Shown here: piece after piece, positions 10,023-18,814 of the stretch
Position numbering within the stretch: the stretch's first letter is position 1
How the letters are laid out: the number at the start of each line of letters is the position of its first letter
DNA from: an uncultured Fidelibacterota bacterium
GTDB lineage: Bacteria; Fidelibacterota; Marinisomatia; Marinisomatales; UBA1611
DNA: 50,036 nucleotides
Assembly: GCA_937893835.1 (NCBI GenBank)
Contig: CALCSS010000042.1
Span: 1 to 50,036 of the forward strand
Direction of reading: 5' to 3'
Program-made: the position numbers and the translations under genes
Notes under the pieces: model-generated
The model's database searches: none
What the model saw: only the letters and a program-made list of their open reading frames with translations
Told to the model about the DNA's origin: nothing

Positions 10023-11669
10023 TTACGCGGTTTGCGTGTCTGGTGGAATTAGTTTTTGCTGGGCAATTGTAAGAACGTTAAAAAGTGTATAATAGAGATT
10101 TAGACCAGAAGGAAACCCGTTGAACATTAAAAAGAAAAAACCGGTCATAAAATACTGCATGGTCTTTTGTTGGGGTTGTTGCGCTGCGCCTGCCATCATT
10201 TTTTGTTGGACAAACATCGATATGACCATAAGTATGGGAAGAACGGCCACGTGGTTTCCATAAATTGGAACATTAAAGGGAAGGAGAAAAATAGTGTCTG
10301 GAGAAGACAGGTCGGTTATCCACCAGATAAAAGGCTCAGACCTCAGTTCAATTGTTGTTCTAAAAACTTGAAAAAGCGCGAATAACAACGGCATTTGTAA
10401 CAACATCGGCAGGCAGCCACCGAGGGGGTTTACACCCCTCGCCTTATAGAGCTCCATTGTGGCCTGGTTTAGTTTCTGTGGGTTAGACTTGTATTTCTCT
10501 TTCAGCGAGTTGATCTCTGGTGCAAGGGCCTGCATGGCCGACGTTGACTGGTAGCTTTTTTTAGTAAGAGGATAAACAATTAGTTTTACTAAAAAAGCAA
10601 AAACTATCAACACGAAACCATAGTTGGGGATAAACCCATGCATTTTCTTAAGTGCATATAAAACACCCTTAGATATGGGCCTAATGAACGACCAACCAAA
10701 ATCCATGATGGCCTCTAGTCCAACACCAAGGGATTTTATTCTATCATATTCAAGGGGCCCAACATACAGACGAAAGTCTGTTTTGTTTGTTGGGTCAAAG
10801 ACAAAAGAGGCACCATAGACCTCAACCGAGTCTCCACGACCAGAGAGGTTAGCACTCTCGATGTGGTCCGGTGTTTTTGGGATAATGGCCATTGCAAAAT
10901 ATTTTGTTCTAAGGGCGGCCCAATCGGCCTCACCGTTAAATCTTTTGTTTTCAGAGTCTCCGGTATCAACCTTAAGGTTTTCCAGCTCACCACCCTGGTA
11001 TACATAGGAGTTGAAATAATAAAGGTCATCGCTAAGGTTTTTCTCAGTGGGGGAGAGCCCACCACCCCAACCAAAAGAAACATCCCTATAAATATTGTTG
11101 GCAATCCCAGAGAGGTCTAGTCCAACATCGATAAGGTAGTTGTCTTGGTAAAACGATATGTTTTTATATATAAACTGACCGTCAAAGACCTCTTTTTTGT
11201 ATATGAGTTCTTGGGTATTGTTTGTACGATTTTTATTGTGGGTAATCAGCTCCCAGGGGCCTAAGAGGGAGAGGGGTTCACCATCAAGGTCTTTGCCGGC
11301 GAGAACAAGGTTGTTATTGTTGTTAATTAACTCAACGGCCTGACTGTCTGATGTAAAATATTTATTAAGCTTAAATGATTTAATGGTTCCGCCACCAGTG
11401 GACGACACCACCATACTGTAGAGGTCTGTAATGATCTCTGTTGATTTTTCTTCAGAATATGAGTTGTTTAAGGGGTTGGGCGCTTTGTTTATAATCTCAA
11501 TGGGAGCGACGTTTGTTTTGATAGCGGTCGGCGTGGCTGTTGTGTCAGGGGAGGGTTCGTTAATAGTGGAGACTCGGTCAGGGGTTGGAGATACGAGTTC
11601 AATATATTTAGGCGTAAGAACCAAAACTATAGAAATTAGAAAAAAAGCTAAAAGAGTGTTTCTATCCAT
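10023..11669 (-). CDS. yidC: Membrane protein insertase YidC
   Basis: 548 aa; N-terminal TM, periplasmic domain, C-terminal NYGFVLIVFAFLVKLIVYPLTKKSYQSTSAMQALAPEINSLKEKYK and GVNPLGGCLPMLLQMPLLFALFQV. Confidence 0.96.
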   Translation of the reverse strand: MDRNTLLAFFLISIVLVLTPKYIELVSPTPDRVSTINEPSPDTTATPTAIKTNVAPIEIINKAPNPLNNSYSEEKSTEIITDLYSMVVSSTGGGTIKSFKLNKYFTSDSQAVELINNNNNLVLAGKDLDGEPLSLLGPWELITHNKNRTNNTQELIYKKEVFDGQFIYKNISFYQDNYLIDVGLDLSGIANNIYRDVSFGWGGGLSPTEKNLSDDLYYFNSYVYQGGELENLKVDTGDSENKRFNGEADWAALRTKYFAMAIIPKTPDHIESANLSGRGDSVEVYGASFVFDPTNKTDFRLYVGPLEYDRIKSLGVGLEAIMDFGWSFIRPISKGVLYALKKMHGFIPNYGFVLIVFAFLVKLIVYPLTKKSYQSTSAMQALAPEINSLKEKYKSNPQKLNQATMELYKARGVNPLGGCLPMLLQMPLLFALFQVFRTTIELRSEPFIWWITDLSSPDTIFLLPFNVPIYGNHVAVLPILMVISMFVQQKMMAGAAQQPQQKTMQYFMTGFFFLMFNGFPSGLNLYYTLFNVLTIAQQKLIPPDTQTA

Positions 11670-11671
11670 GT

Positions 11672-11911
11672 TTAAATAACCGGGTCTTGCCCACCCTTAA
11701 ATAGTGGATTACACTTCAAAACTCTTACCACGATCAAGAAAACACCCATTGGAAGGGTTTTTTTTTCAAGAGCCTCGATAGCATAGTGTGAACACGTTGG
11801 GTGAAAACGGCAGACAGGCCCTAGTATGGGGGAAATGGTCATTTGATATGTCTTTATAAAAAATAAAAGTGATCTCCTGAGAATACACCCAAGAGATTGA
11901 AGTAAAAACAC
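11672..11911 (-). CDS. yidD: Membrane protein insertion efficiency factor YidD
   Basis: 79 aa; TYQMTISPILGPVCRFHPTCSHYAIEALE and CNPLFKGGQDPV; GTG start. Confidence 0.93.
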   Translation of the reverse strand: MFLLQSLGCILRRSLLFFIKTYQMTISPILGPVCRFHPTCSHYAIEALEKKTLPMGVFLIVVRVLKCNPLFKGGQDPVI

Positions 11912-11917
11912 TGGGTG

Positions 11918-12052
11918 TTACAGCGCCAGGCGTTTTCGTCCTTTTTTTCGACGACGCCTAAGGACAGAGCGACCACCGACACTTGCTTTTCTTGCTCGAA
12001 AGCCGTGCTTATTTCTTCTTTTTCTTTTACTGGGTTGATATGTTCGCTTCAT
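11918..12052 (-). CDS. rpmH: 50S ribosomal protein L34
   Basis: Read directly from the minus strand: [44 protein letters not shown], 44 aa; below the ORF track cutoff. Confidence 0.97.
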   Translation of the reverse strand: MKRTYQPSKRKRRNKHGFRARKASVGGRSVLRRRRKKGRKRLAL

Positions 12053-12207
12053 TGTTAAATATTATATTTCTTTTGTTGTACAGGGCGCAAAAATACAAAC
12101 ACAAACCACTCTTAACAAAAAATATAATCAATATTTTATTTGTACACACACAACTGTTTTCCTTAGTTTTTTTTATTGTTTTTTGTAATTTAAGGCCGGC
12201 GTTAGCT

Positions 12208-12216
12208 TGTGGATAA
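12208..12216 (-). promoter_or_regulatory. DnaA box (TTATCCACA on the minus strand)
   Basis: Plus strand TGTGGATAA, exact complement of the consensus TTATCCACA. Confidence 0.85.
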
Positions 12217-12218
12217 CT

Positions 12219-12227
12219 TGTGGATAA
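12219..12227 (-). promoter_or_regulatory. DnaA box (TTATCCACA on the minus strand)
   Basis: Second tandem TGTGGATAA, 11 bp from the first. Confidence 0.85.
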
Positions 12228-12235
12228 CTTATAAA

Positions 12236-13573
12236 ATGAACTATAAAGACATATGGAAGAGCGTATTTTGCGTTTTAGTTGAGTCACTTCCTAAGCACGC
12301 AATGGACGCTTGGTTTGAACCAATGAAGGCCATTGGAGTAACTGATGGAGAGGTATTGTTAGAGGTTCCAAATCAGTTTTTCTGTGAATGGATAGACTCA
12401 CATTATAAAAAAGAACTCGTGACCGCTATACGATCAGCTGACGATACGCTGACCGGTTACCGGTTTAGTATAGGTGCCGTATCCAAGGAGTTTGAAGAAA
12501 GTGGTCTAGTTCAAAAACAAACGAAAGTTCCCCAGGTCCACCAAAACAACCTAAACAGGCAATATTCCTTTGAAAATTTTATTGAAGGATCAAATAATGA
12601 ATTTGCCAAAAACGCAGCTAGGTCAGTCGCTGAACACCCGGGGGAAAACAACTTTAATCCATTGATAATATATGGAGGAGTTGGGCTTGGCAAGACTCAC
12701 CTGATGCACGCCACAGGCAATGCCGCAATTATAAAAAACCCAAACCTTAAAGTGGTTGTTGTTACAAGCGAAAAATTCACACTAGACTTTGTTAACAGCC
12801 TAAGAAAAAACAAAACAATCGAATTTGCCCAACAATATCGATCCGCAGATATTCTCTTAATAGACGACATTCAATTTTTTCGAGGCAAAGAACAAACACA
12901 AGAACAGTTTTTTCACACGTTCAACGTTTTACACCAGGCGGGCAAACAAATTGTAATGACCGCAGACAAATATCCAGGAGAAATGAAAGGGTTGCAAACC
13001 CGTTTATTATCGCGGTTTCAGTCAGGGCTTTCTGTTGATGTTCAGCCACCAAACTTTGAGGTAAGGGTTGCAATACTTTTAGAAAAGGCAGAACAAAACG
13101 GGGTCTCCCTTGATTATGATGTAATAGAGTTTGTCGCTAGACATATTAAAAACAACATCAGAGACCTAGAGGGCGCGATAATTAGAATTTTGGCCAAATC
13201 ATCTCTCTTAAATAAAGAAATTGATCACGCTCTGGTTCGGGATGTTATAAGAGAACGAATAGGCGGTCAATTAAAGACAGATATTACCATAGAAGAAATA
13301 GTGAAAAAAGTATCAGAGTATTCTACGGTCTCCGAAAAAGACATTGTTGGGAAAAGTAGAAAAATGGAGATAGCCGAAGCTAGACAGGTCTCAATGTTCT
13401 TGTGTCGCGAGATCATGGGAACCTCTCTGAGCGGCATTGGTCTGTTTTTTGGTGGAAGAGATCACACGACGGTCATGCACGCCATTAAATCAATCGGCAA
13501 AAAGTTTGAATCAAGCAACAACATAAAAAAATCAGTTACAACACTTAGAAAAGAATTGACCCAATCTCTTTAA
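12236..13573 (+). CDS. dnaA: Chromosomal replication initiator DnaA
   Basis: Walker A GGVGLGKTHLMHA, Walker B DILLIDDIQFF, C-terminal FFGGRDHTTVMHAI. Track start 12209 (GTG) lies inside a DnaA box; ATG at 12236 (MNYKDIWKSVF) is more likely. Confidence 0.97.
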   Translation: MNYKDIWKSVFCVLVESLPKHAMDAWFEPMKAIGVTDGEVLLEVPNQFFCEWIDSHYKKELVTAIRSADDTLTGYRFSIGAVSKEFEESGLVQKQTKVPQVHQNNLNRQYSFENFIEGSNNEFAKNAARSVAEHPGENNFNPLIIYGGVGLGKTHLMHATGNAAIIKNPNLKVVVVTSEKFTLDFVNSLRKNKTIEFAQQYRSADILLIDDIQFFRGKEQTQEQFFHTFNVLHQAGKQIVMTADKYPGEMKGLQTRLLSRFQSGLSVDVQPPNFEVRVAILLEKAEQNGVSLDYDVIEFVARHIKNNIRDLEGAIIRILAKSSLLNKEIDHALVRDVIRERIGGQLKTDITIEEIVKKVSEYSTVSEKDIVGKSRKMEIAEARQVSMFLCREIMGTSLSGIGLFFGGRDHTTVMHAIKSIGKKFESSNNIKKSVTTLRKELTQSL

Positions 13574-13685
13574 ATATTCCAACACAAACTACTTGCAGAA
13601 CAATCTGTTTTTTTACAAAATAAATGTACTCGGTTGATAGATAATCACACTTTACTTATAAAGATTAAAAATAGGGAGTTGCACT

Positions 13686-14096
13686 ATGCAAAAAAACAGC
13701 GTTAATAAAGTAATAATCGTCGGAAACCTTGGTCAAGACCCTGAAAGTAGGTTTACCCCACAGGGGACAGCGGTAACAAATCTAAGTGTCGCAACAAACG
13801 AATCCTGGAAAAACCAGAATGGTGAACTACAAGACAGGACAGAGTGGCACAAGGTCGTTATGTATGGAAAGATGGCAGAGACCGCAAACGAGTACATGAG
13901 AAAGGGGCAAATGGTTTATGTTGAAGGCAGGCTGCAAACCAACGAATGGGAAGACCAAAACAAAAACAAACGCAGAACAACAGAGATAAGATGTGACAAT
14001 TTTACCATGTTAGGAAGACGAACCGATGGTTCGCAAACCAACACAACCCCAAACCACGAAAAGACAGACGAGCAAGACGACGACCTACCGTTTTAA
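13686..14096 (+). CDS. ssb: Single-stranded DNA-binding protein
   Basis: 136 aa; VNKVIIVGNLGQDPESRFTPQGTAVTNLSVATNESW..., acidic C-terminal tail DEQDDDLPF. Confidence 0.96.
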   Translation: MQKNSVNKVIIVGNLGQDPESRFTPQGTAVTNLSVATNESWKNQNGELQDRTEWHKVVMYGKMAETANEYMRKGQMVYVEGRLQTNEWEDQNKNKRRTTEIRCDNFTMLGRRTDGSQTNTTPNHEKTDEQDDDLPF

Positions 14097-14120
14097 CCTC
14101 CTAACAACAAATAATATACC

Positions 14121-14885
14121 TTGAAAACCTTTGGTCCTGAGTTTCTGGGGTCGCTAACACCGCGTCCATACTATTGGAGGTATCTATTAACCTATGTTGC
14201 GCTCCTAATGGGCTCTACGTTGGCACGCATAAAAATTAAAGGTCGCCAAAACCTACCCCAAAGAGGGCCGTATGTTTTGGCGTGTAACCACTTTAGTGAT
14301 TATGACCCTCTTTTTTTGAGTTATGCAATTAGAAAACCTATAAGCTTTATTGCTGCAAGTGACCAAGAGGTCGAGTGGATGTTTGCTTGGGCCCCATACA
14401 TATACGGATGGATACCAGTTGATAGGAAAAGGCTTTCTCCATCTACCATTAAACGATCCCTGGCGGCTTTAAAGAGCGGACACGTTCTTGGAATCTTTCC
14501 TGATGGAGGTGTCAGCTACAATCTATTAAACAAACCAAAAAACGGAGCTGTGTTTTTATCAACCCTAGGCAATGCGCCAATTGTTCCAATATCTATATAC
14601 GGTGCTGAAAGAGCTTGGGAGGGAGCGTTCAGGGGTATACGGTCCCGTGTATGTATTAATATAGGTAAACCGTTTGGCCCACATAAGATAGCGAGTGATA
14701 AAAAAGGCAAAGAAGCTCAATTGGAAGTAATTGGCCATGAAATGATGTGTAGGATAGCATCTTTGTTACCAATAAACAGGCAAGGACATTTCAAAAACGA
14801 CAGAACCATAAGAGACCACCAAAAAAACAATAGACTCGTTCCAGACCACCACTATTTTTTTAAAAAAAGACCAGAACAGCCTTAG
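14121..14885 (+). CDS. 1-acyl-sn-glycerol-3-phosphate acyltransferase-like (PlsC family)
   Basis: NHFSDYDPLF (H-x4-D type motif), GIFPDGGVS; TTG start. Confidence 0.8.
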   Translation: MKTFGPEFLGSLTPRPYYWRYLLTYVALLMGSTLARIKIKGRQNLPQRGPYVLACNHFSDYDPLFLSYAIRKPISFIAASDQEVEWMFAWAPYIYGWIPVDRKRLSPSTIKRSLAALKSGHVLGIFPDGGVSYNLLNKPKNGAVFLSTLGNAPIVPISIYGAERAWEGAFRGIRSRVCINIGKPFGPHKIASDKKGKEAQLEVIGHEMMCRIASLLPINRQGHFKNDRTIRDHQKNNRLVPDHHYFFKKRPEQP

Positions 14886-15739
14886 TTTTTAACTGAGTTT
14901 TTGATAATTAGGGCGAGACCTACAAAGATAAAAGGCCCTCCATATATAGCCCCAGGAGGAACACTCTCTAAAAAAAGAAGATACCCCAAAATAGACGCAA
15001 TTATAGGTTCCCCCAGGGGGACCGAAGCAACAGCGGTTGGGGACAGGTATTTAATCGAATAGTTTAACATATTGTGCCCCAAAATAGACGGCACTACCCC
15101 CAAAAACAAAAACCAAGGAATATCAACCTTTTCAAAAGAGAGCAAAGCCCCATCAGAAATAAACACAATGATGGCTATTGTAATGGACGCAACCAAAAAG
15201 ACCGACCGCCCATAAATTGAATTGTCCGTGTTTTCTCGAACCTTGGATGCAAACATATAAGTGACAGCAATACAAAACCCGCTCAATAGAGACAAGATGT
15301 TTCCCCGCGTGCTGTCGTTTCCGTCTCCTACTTCTGAACCTTGAACAACAACCACACCAACAACCGCTATCACCAGACCAATAAAGACAGCCCGCGACAT
15401 CTTTTGCCCACTGAACCACGACAGGGTGGCAGTGAACAATGGCCCAGTGTTGGCAAGTAATGTTGCGCTTGCAACCGACGTGTTTCTAACGCCAATAAAG
15501 AAAAGAGCAAAGTGTAAACCAAGAAAAAATCCGGCAAAAACAATTCGCATGCGATTTTCTTTCTTGATAAGACCCTGTGGTTTTTTTGCACTAAAGACCC
15601 ACAAGATTACACCGGCGGTGAACATTCTCCAAAAGGCCAAGGTAAGAGCAGGGACAAGAGAGACGTGCCTTATAACAAGAGATGTTGAGCTTACAGACAC
15701 CAATGCCAAAAAAAGAACCAAATAGATCCTTGAGGGCAT
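14882..15739 (-). CDS. DMT superfamily transporter (EamA)
   Basis: 285 aa, about 10 hydrophobic segments, duplicated EamA-like pattern (PLGEPIIASILGYLLFLE). Confidence 0.85.
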   Translation of the reverse strand: MPSRIYLVLFLALVSVSSTSLVIRHVSLVPALTLAFWRMFTAGVILWVFSAKKPQGLIKKENRMRIVFAGFFLGLHFALFFIGVRNTSVASATLLANTGPLFTATLSWFSGQKMSRAVFIGLVIAVVGVVVVQGSEVGDGNDSTRGNILSLLSGFCIAVTYMFASKVRENTDNSIYGRSVFLVASITIAIIVFISDGALLSFEKVDIPWFLFLGVVPSILGHNMLNYSIKYLSPTAVASVPLGEPIIASILGYLLFLESVPPGAIYGGPFIFVGLALIIKNSVKN

Positions 15740-15741
15740 AA

Positions 15742-17142
15742 CTATTGAAAGTCGTTTATGATCGAGGCTATACAGCAGGTAAGTTTTTTTGCATAGGGTA
15801 TGTGTAAAAACTCATTAGGTCCATGTGCATTAGACCCGGGACCCAACACACCGGTTATTACGAATTGTGCATCGGGAAACCTCTCTCCCAACATTGCCAT
15901 GAAGGGAATTGTCCCTCCTTCACTCATTGAACAATCTTGTTCTTCAAAATAATCAAGAGACGCCTTGTTTATGGCCTTTACCAACCAGGCTGAGGTTTCT
16001 GGTGCGCTCCAACCAGAAGCAGCTTCCTCACACTCAACAACAACCGTAGCCTTATGTGGAACATTTTTTGATAGAGCTCTCACAACGACCTCTTGAGCAA
16101 GGTCTTGGTCAACCATTGGAGGTATTCTAATTGATAGTTGTAATTTTGTGTATGGCCTAAGAACATTACCAGCGTTTTCAGAAGGAGGGAGGCCATTCGC
16201 ACCCACAACAGATAGGGCAGGCCGCCACGTTCTGCGCAAAACACCCTCTACCAGGTCATCTGTGGATGGTTCCATATCGTCTTTCCAGGGAAACTCATCG
16301 ACAACCTCCCGACCAAGAATATCAACAAACCTTTCTGTCTCAGATACCCGATAGTCTGGAATGGTTGTGTGTAGTTCATTTAATTTTATTTCTCCCGACC
16401 TCTCATCTTCCAACCTGGAAAGAAGTAGCCTTGCAATTCGAAAAGAGGAAGGTACGTGCCCACTTGCACCCCCAGAATGAACACCTTCTTTTAAAACTCC
16501 AACCTCTAAGGAACAACCAATCAACCCCCTTAGTGAGGTTGTGGTCCAAAATCTTTTATAGTCTCCCGCACCAGAGTCTAGGCATATGACAAGCTCCGGT
16601 TTCCCAATCAAGTCTGAACAAAGTTCAATATAATGAGGCAGGTCAGGTGAACCACTTTCCTCACTAAACTCGATAAGTATCAAAATCCTTGGGGTGTTCA
16701 ATCCTTGATTAAGAAGAGCTTTAATTGCACACATTGATGCGAAGAGAGCATATCCGTCATCTGCGCCACCTCGACCATACAATTTTCCATCTTTTAATAC
16801 TGGGTCCCAAGGTCCAAGACCATTGTTCCAACCTTCCATCTCGGGTTGTTTATCTAGGTGTCCATACATTAAAATATTTCCATCTTTTGTTCCTGCTATG
16901 TCAATAAGTAACAAAGGGGTTTTTTCTGGTGACTCTTTTATTATTAACTCTGCGTTTTTCGGTAAGTGTTCCTCTGCCCATTTCTTTGCCATGTGCAAGA
17001 CCTTGTCCATGTGCCCGTTTTGTTTCCAGTTCACATCAAAGGAGGGAGACTTGTTTGGTATTTTTATATATTCAAACAATGTTGGGATAATGTGTTTTTC
17101 CCAAAAGACACCAACCTGATCAATCAATAGTTTATTATTCAT
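15742..17142 (-). CDS. M20 family metallopeptidase
   Basis: MYGHLDKQPE, GRGGADDGYALFA, EFSEESGSPDL, GPGSNAHGPNEFLHI. Confidence 0.9.
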   Translation of the reverse strand: MNNKLLIDQVGVFWEKHIIPTLFEYIKIPNKSPSFDVNWKQNGHMDKVLHMAKKWAEEHLPKNAELIIKESPEKTPLLLIDIAGTKDGNILMYGHLDKQPEMEGWNNGLGPWDPVLKDGKLYGRGGADDGYALFASMCAIKALLNQGLNTPRILILIEFSEESGSPDLPHYIELCSDLIGKPELVICLDSGAGDYKRFWTTTSLRGLIGCSLEVGVLKEGVHSGGASGHVPSSFRIARLLLSRLEDERSGEIKLNELHTTIPDYRVSETERFVDILGREVVDEFPWKDDMEPSTDDLVEGVLRRTWRPALSVVGANGLPPSENAGNVLRPYTKLQLSIRIPPMVDQDLAQEVVVRALSKNVPHKATVVVECEEAASGWSAPETSAWLVKAINKASLDYFEEQDCSMSEGGTIPFMAMLGERFPDAQFVITGVLGPGSNAHGPNEFLHIPYAKKLTCCIASIINDFQ

Positions 17143-17183
17143 TCAAAAAATCCCTTAGTAAAGTTTTTAATCTACCACTGTGG

Positions 17184-17987
17184 TTATTTTAATTTTAGAG
17201 CAGCGCTCTTATAGATCAGTTTTCCAGATAAAAAGGCATCGTTAACACTACCGCCTTTTATACCGGCATAAGACTCGAAAACACCACGAAACAAACTAGG
17301 CACATATGTATTGATCTGATTTTTTCTTTGTGGTGTCAAGATATTTAATGCGCGCATTATGTTTGGGGTGATATCCTTTTCTTTTTCAATAAAAAACCCT
17401 GCAGATGAAAACGCCTGGAACAACTTCTCCATTTCACTAACTGTCCTAAAATCACACCAAAGAAAGGAGCCCGTTCTTTTTAATACACGAACCACCTCAA
17501 AAAGAAATATATCAATGTTTCCATAGCAGTGAGACGATTCGACATTCAGGACCACATCAAAAACATTGTCTTCAAAAGGGAGGTTTTCAGAATCACCCCG
17601 TACAAATGATAGACCAGGCTCATCAAAAGATGCCACACATAGATCGACAGCATCCGACGAAACGTCTAAACCGGTAACTGTTTTAGTGTTTAAACAAGTT
17701 TGAATATATGAAGCGCCGCCACCGCGGCCAGACCCAACTTCTAATAGGTTTGCATTAGAAAGACCAACCTGGGTTGCCGTATGGTGATATAGTTGAACAG
17801 AGTACCTCTCGTTATCATATGCTTCTGACATCGCCGGGTGGAATCCATCCTCATCATAACCATAATTCATAAACCTGAAGCTGTGTTGGTGGGATTTTCG
17901 TGCAAAAACATTATACCAAAACCGCCAAAACCATTTTTTTGAAGATGGGGAAAACTGTATAAACCATACAATTATCTTTTGTATCAT
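17184..17987 (-). CDS. Class I SAM-dependent methyltransferase
   Basis: NLLEVGSGRGGGASYI, VTGLDVSSDAVDLC, FVRGDSENLPFEDNVFDVVLNVESSHCY. Confidence 0.85.
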   Translation of the reverse strand: MIQKIIVWFIQFSPSSKKWFWRFWYNVFARKSHQHSFRFMNYGYDEDGFHPAMSEAYDNERYSVQLYHHTATQVGLSNANLLEVGSGRGGGASYIQTCLNTKTVTGLDVSSDAVDLCVASFDEPGLSFVRGDSENLPFEDNVFDVVLNVESSHCYGNIDIFLFEVVRVLKRTGSFLWCDFRTVSEMEKLFQAFSSAGFFIEKEKDITPNIMRALNILTPQRKNQINTYVPSLFRGVFESYAGIKGGSVNDAFLSGKLIYKSAALKLK

Positions 17988-17988
17988 T

Positions 17989-18792
17989 TTACCTTGGTTT
18001 TTCTACGACCTGGTCAGCCCTAAACTCCAAATACCATCGCCAAAAGGCTTTAAAAAAAGGTATTAGTCGTAGTTTTAGTGGAATATATGTCGTTCTCCAA
18101 TCCCTTTCGATTGCATATAAGATTTTTTGAACACATCTATCAAGACCCATAGACTCCTTACTGTGTTGTTTTGGTGGTTTTTTGTGTACTTTTCCATCTG
18201 GACCGAATGCATTTCCGCGAAGGTTTGTATCCTTGATCCAGCCCAAGATGGCCTCTAAGACTGTTATTTCTTTTTTATTTTCAATCGCCAAAGTGGATAT
18301 AAAACCATGAAGTGCGTGTTTTGAAGCCGCATAACCAGAATGCCTTGGAAAACCCATAAGGGCTTGACCCGTAGAGCAACTAATGATTTTTCCGCGAGTT
18401 TCTTTTAAGTGAGGCAAGGCAGCATGAACACAGTTCACGGCACCTAAATAATTCACATTTATTAGATCTTTAAAAAAATCAAGGTCAGTTATTTCATCAA
18501 AGCGAGCCCACATGCTTACCCCCGCATTTAACACCAACCCATCAACGCGACCAAAGGCCTCGATAGTTCTGTTTACCATGTGTTGACACTGCTCTAGGAC
18601 CGTTATATCTGTTTGTACAGGAACAGCCTTTCCACCAGAGTCTGTGATATGATTGCAAACCCTTTCGATCTCATCAAGCCTTCGTGCGGCACAGACAACC
18701 ATAGAGCCAGCAACAGATAACTGCCTACAAAGCTCTTCACCGATACCAGAAGAGCCACCCGTTATAATAAAGACCTTGTTTTTTAGAATCAT
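17989..18792 (-). CDS. SDR oxidoreductase, DHRS7B/11beta-HSD-like (candidate acyl/alkyl-DHAP reductase)
   Basis: TGGSSGIG, NAG, YAASKHA active site; ILGWIKDTNLRGNAFGPDGK resembles the DHRS7 group; adjacent to AGPS homolog. Confidence 0.8.
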   Translation of the reverse strand: MILKNKVFIITGGSSGIGEELCRQLSVAGSMVVCAARRLDEIERVCNHITDSGGKAVPVQTDITVLEQCQHMVNRTIEAFGRVDGLVLNAGVSMWARFDEITDLDFFKDLINVNYLGAVNCVHAALPHLKETRGKIISCSTGQALMGFPRHSGYAASKHALHGFISTLAIENKKEITVLEAILGWIKDTNLRGNAFGPDGKVHKKPPKQHSKESMGLDRCVQKILYAIERDWRTTYIPLKLRLIPFFKAFWRWYLEFRADQVVEKPR

Positions 18793-18814
18793 AAAGAAAG
18801 ACCCGGGAAATAAT

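Larger units (their letters stand above)
12053..12235. other. oriC: Probable oriC / divergent promoter region (rpmH <-> dnaA)
   Basis: AT-rich intergenic region between divergent rpmH and dnaA, with two tandem TGTGGATAA DnaA boxes at its dnaA-proximal end. Confidence 0.65.

Noticed and set aside
10736-11104. 122-aa alternative minus-strand frame inside yidC
   Set aside because: Out-of-frame ORF within yidC; no domain.
12027-12287. 86-aa minus-strand ORF overlapping the oriC region and dnaA start (considered as missing rnpA)
   Set aside because: Sequence does not resemble RnpA (no basic RNR-type motif), and it lies antisense to dnaA and upstream of rpmH.
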